Shown: piece by piece, positions 5,780-7,289 of the stretch
How positions within the stretch are numbered: the stretch's first letter is position 1
How the letters are laid out: each line of letters opens with the position of its first letter
DNA from: Gemmatimonadota bacterium
Lineage (GTDB): Bacteria > ARS69
Reading direction: 5' to 3'
DNA length: 7,289 nt
Assembly (NCBI GenBank): GCA_020431545.1
Contig: JAGQIB010000479.1
Location: 1 to 7,289 of the forward strand
Notes under the pieces: model-generated
Databases searched by the model: none
Told to the model about the DNA's origin: nothing
What the model saw: only the letters and a program-made list of their open reading frames with translations
Position numbers and translations under genes: made by a program

Positions 5780-7289
5780 ATGGGTTCTCTTCGTGCGCTC
5801 GCATTCGCCATGGATCTCGCCATTACCGCGGCGCCGCTGGTCGCCGGTCTCGTCGCCGCGAGCCTGACCGCCGCGCCCGCCCTCGCCGCCGGCCTCGACG
5901 ACGTGCCGTTCTGGATCGGCGCCGGCCAGCAGAGCCAGTCGCACCTCGGCTACTCCGTCGCCCCCGCCGGTGACGTGAATGGCGACGGCTACTCGGACGT
6001 GCTCGCCGGCGCGCGCAGCTTCGACAACGGGCAGGTGAACGAGGGCCGCGCCGTCGTGTGGCTCGGCGGCCCCGGGGGACCGGCCGCCTCTCCCGACTGG
6101 TCCGTGGAGTCGAACCAGGCGCTCGCGTTCGCGGGCGCGAGTGTGGCGAGCGGCGGCGACGTGAACGGCGACGGCTACGACGACGTGCTCGTGGGCACCT
6201 CTTCCTACGACGGCGCGCTGCAGAACGAGGGCCGCGCGCAGCTCTTCCTCGGCTCCGCCGCGGGTCTCGACACGGCCGCGGTGTGGACCGTGGACGGCGG
6301 ACAGGCCGGCGCCGCGTACGGAATCTGTGTGGCGTTCGCCGGCGACGTGAACGGCGACGGCTACGACGATGTACTGGTCGGCGCGCGCGGGTGGGACGCC
6401 GCGCAGGCGAACGCCGGCCGCGTGTTCCTGTACTTCGGCGCGCCCGGCGGCCCCGCGACCACGGCGGCCTGGACCGCGGACGGCACGGAGGAAGACGCCG
6501 GCTTCGGCTACTCCGTGGCGGGGGCGGGTGACGTGGACGCCGACGGCTACGCGGACGTCGTCGTCGGCGCGTTCTGGCAGAACGGCGCGTTCGTCGACCA
6601 GGGCGCCGCGTTCGTGTGGCGCGGCGCGCCGACGTTGCCGGCCGCGTCTCCGGACTGGACGCTCACCGGCACGCAGCAGCTCGAGAGCTTCGGGTGGTCC
6701 GTGGCGCCCGCCGGCGACGTGGACGGCGACGGCTATGCCGACGTGATCGTGGGCTCGCGCCACTACGATGGCGTCGCCGGCATCGACGCCGGGCGCGCGC
6801 GCCTGTTCCGCGGCGGTGCGGCCGGCCTCGCGACCACCGCCGCCTGGACCGCGGAGTCGCCGCGCGCCGGCGCACTCTTCGGCTGGTCGGTTGCCCCGGC
6901 CGGCGACGTGGACGGCGACGGCTACGCGGACGTCGTGATCGGTGCGTACAAAGACGACGTGCAGTACCTCGACGACGGCTCCGCGTTCCTCTATCTCGGC
7001 GGCCCGGCCGGCCTCGGCGCCTCGCCGGCCTGGGTCGGCACGCGCGGCGAGACGAACTCCGCGTACGGCTGGTCGGTCGCGGGCGCGGGCGACGTCGATG
7101 GCGACGGCTACGCCGACGTGCTCGTGGGCGCGTACCTCGATGAAGAGGGCCCGGCCGACGAAGGCGTCGTCTACCTGTACCGCGGGCGCGGGCGATCCCT
7201 CACGACCACGCCGCGCTGGACCGCCACTCCCGGGCCGAGCGCGCTCGCGTTCGGCGAGTCCGTCGCGTTCGCCGGCGACGTGAACGGCG
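5780..7289 (+). CDS. Exported FG-GAP (integrin alpha-like) repeat beta-propeller protein, cut by window edge
   Basis: 503 residues are visible and the frame runs off the right edge without a stop. GGGGAGG lies 5 bases before the ATG. Residues 1 to about 36 look like a signal peptide: Arg5, a long Ala/Leu/Val stretch, and cleavage after Ala-Leu-Ala at 34-36. One Asp at 12 breaks the hydrophobic stretch, but a start at Met11 would lose the only positive charge. The mature part is an array of FG-GAP repeats, each with a W/YSVA-x-AGD segment, a DVNGDG or DVDGDG calcium-binding loop, GY-x-D-VLVGA, and an AWTA-like end. Loops begin at Asp 65, 127, 189, 251, 313, 376, 438 and 500. The family forms surface or extracellular propellers involved in adhesion or carbohydrate and protein binding; the ligand here is unknown. 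No enzymatic motif is seen. C-terminal anchoring or sorting domains lie outside the window. Confidence 0.88.
   Translation, partial: MGSLRALAFAMDLAITAAPLVAGLVAASLTAAPALAAGLDDVPFWIGAGQQSQSHLGYSVAPAGDVNGDGYSDVLAGARSFDNGQVNEGRAVVWLGGPGGPAASPDWSVESNQALAFAGASVASGGDVNGDGYDDVLVGTSSYDGALQNEGRAQLFLGSAAGLDTAAVWTVDGGQAGAAYGICVAFAGDVNGDGYDDVLVGARGWDAAQANAGRVFLYFGAPGGPATTAAWTADGTEEDAGFGYSVAGAGDVDADGYADVVVGAFWQNGAFVDQGAAFVWRGAPTLPAASPDWTLTGTQQLESFGWSVAPAGDVDGDGYADVIVGSRHYDGVAGIDAGRARLFRGGAAGLATTAAWTAESPRAGALFGWSVAPAGDVDGDGYADVVIGAYKDDVQYLDDGSAFLYLGGPAGLGASPAWVGTRGETNSAYGWSVAGAGDVDGDGYADVLVGAYLDEEGPADEGVVYLYRGRGRSLTTTPRWTATPGPSALAFGESVAFAGDVNG
5972..7289 (+). repeat. FG-GAP repeat array, 62-residue (186-base) period
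   Basis: Eight calcium-loop motifs start at base 5972, 6158, 6344, 6530, 6716, 6905, 7091 and 7277. Spacing is 186 bases except between the fifth and sixth (189). Conservation reaches exact DNA identity in places: 6154-6183 equals 6340-6369 (30 bases), and 6710-6735 equals 6899-6924 (26 bases). Such direct repeats are consistent with duplication and could recombine. Confidence 0.85.

Noticed and set aside
4814..6763. 649-codon open frame on the minus strand across the nucleotidyltransferase and FG-GAP genes
   Set aside because: It is antisense to two well-supported genes, is dominated by Arg/Ala/Val/Glu/His runs with no recognisable domain, and is expected from strong third-position GC bias.

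Overview
The window is a very GC-rich bacterial chromosome segment. Strong GC bias at third codon positions leaves long open frames on the opposite strand of almost every gene. The organism cannot be named from the sequence. Secreted bacterial tricorn-type proteases, FG-GAP propeller proteins and this style of sugar-nucleotide genes fit an uncultured high-GC lineage such as Candidatus Eisenbacteria, Gemmatimonadota or Myxococcota; that is a low-confidence inference. No RNA gene, CRISPR array, insertion sequence, attachment site or origin is visible, and no gene-free stretch exceeds about 200 bases.

Layout. (1) 1-1733, minus strand: the N-terminal 577 residues of an exported tricorn-type protease (S41 family), cut by the left edge inside a Lys/Asp-rich linker, so the protease part lies outside. 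(2) 1734-1936: divergent intergenic region. (3) 1937-5716, plus strand: four tightly packed genes: a GT4 glycosyltransferase, an RMD-like NDP-4-keto-6-deoxysugar reductase, a LegB-like NDP-sugar 4,6-dehydratase and a sugar-1-phosphate nucleotidyltransferase. (4) 5780-7289, plus strand: an exported FG-GAP (integrin-alpha-like) repeat protein with a 62-residue period, cut by the right edge. The tricorn and FG-GAP frames are both open to a window edge.

How the genes work together. Read in reverse gene order, the four sugar genes form an almost complete route: activation of a sugar-1-phosphate to an NDP-sugar, 4,6-dehydration to the 4-keto-6-deoxy form, 4-keto reduction to an NDP-6-deoxysugar, and transfer to an acceptor. 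Active-site motifs support the split: the dehydratase keeps the Ser-Thr-Ser-Glu motif with the catalytic Glu, and the reductase has Ala at that place. The nucleotide and the sugar cannot be fixed from sequence. A GDP-linked 6-deoxyhexose is the most natural reading, and a GDP- or UDP-linked amino-deoxy sugar is the alternative. The reductase has its own candidate promoter, and the dehydratase probably starts at a TTG overlapping the reductase stop, which implies translational coupling. The flanking exported proteins have no evident enzymatic link to the sugar module.

No wholly new system is evident. The best leads are the unusual grouping of the sugar genes, the more-than-seven-repeat propeller array with a non-uniform pattern, and a hairpin that masks the ribosome binding site of the FG-GAP gene.
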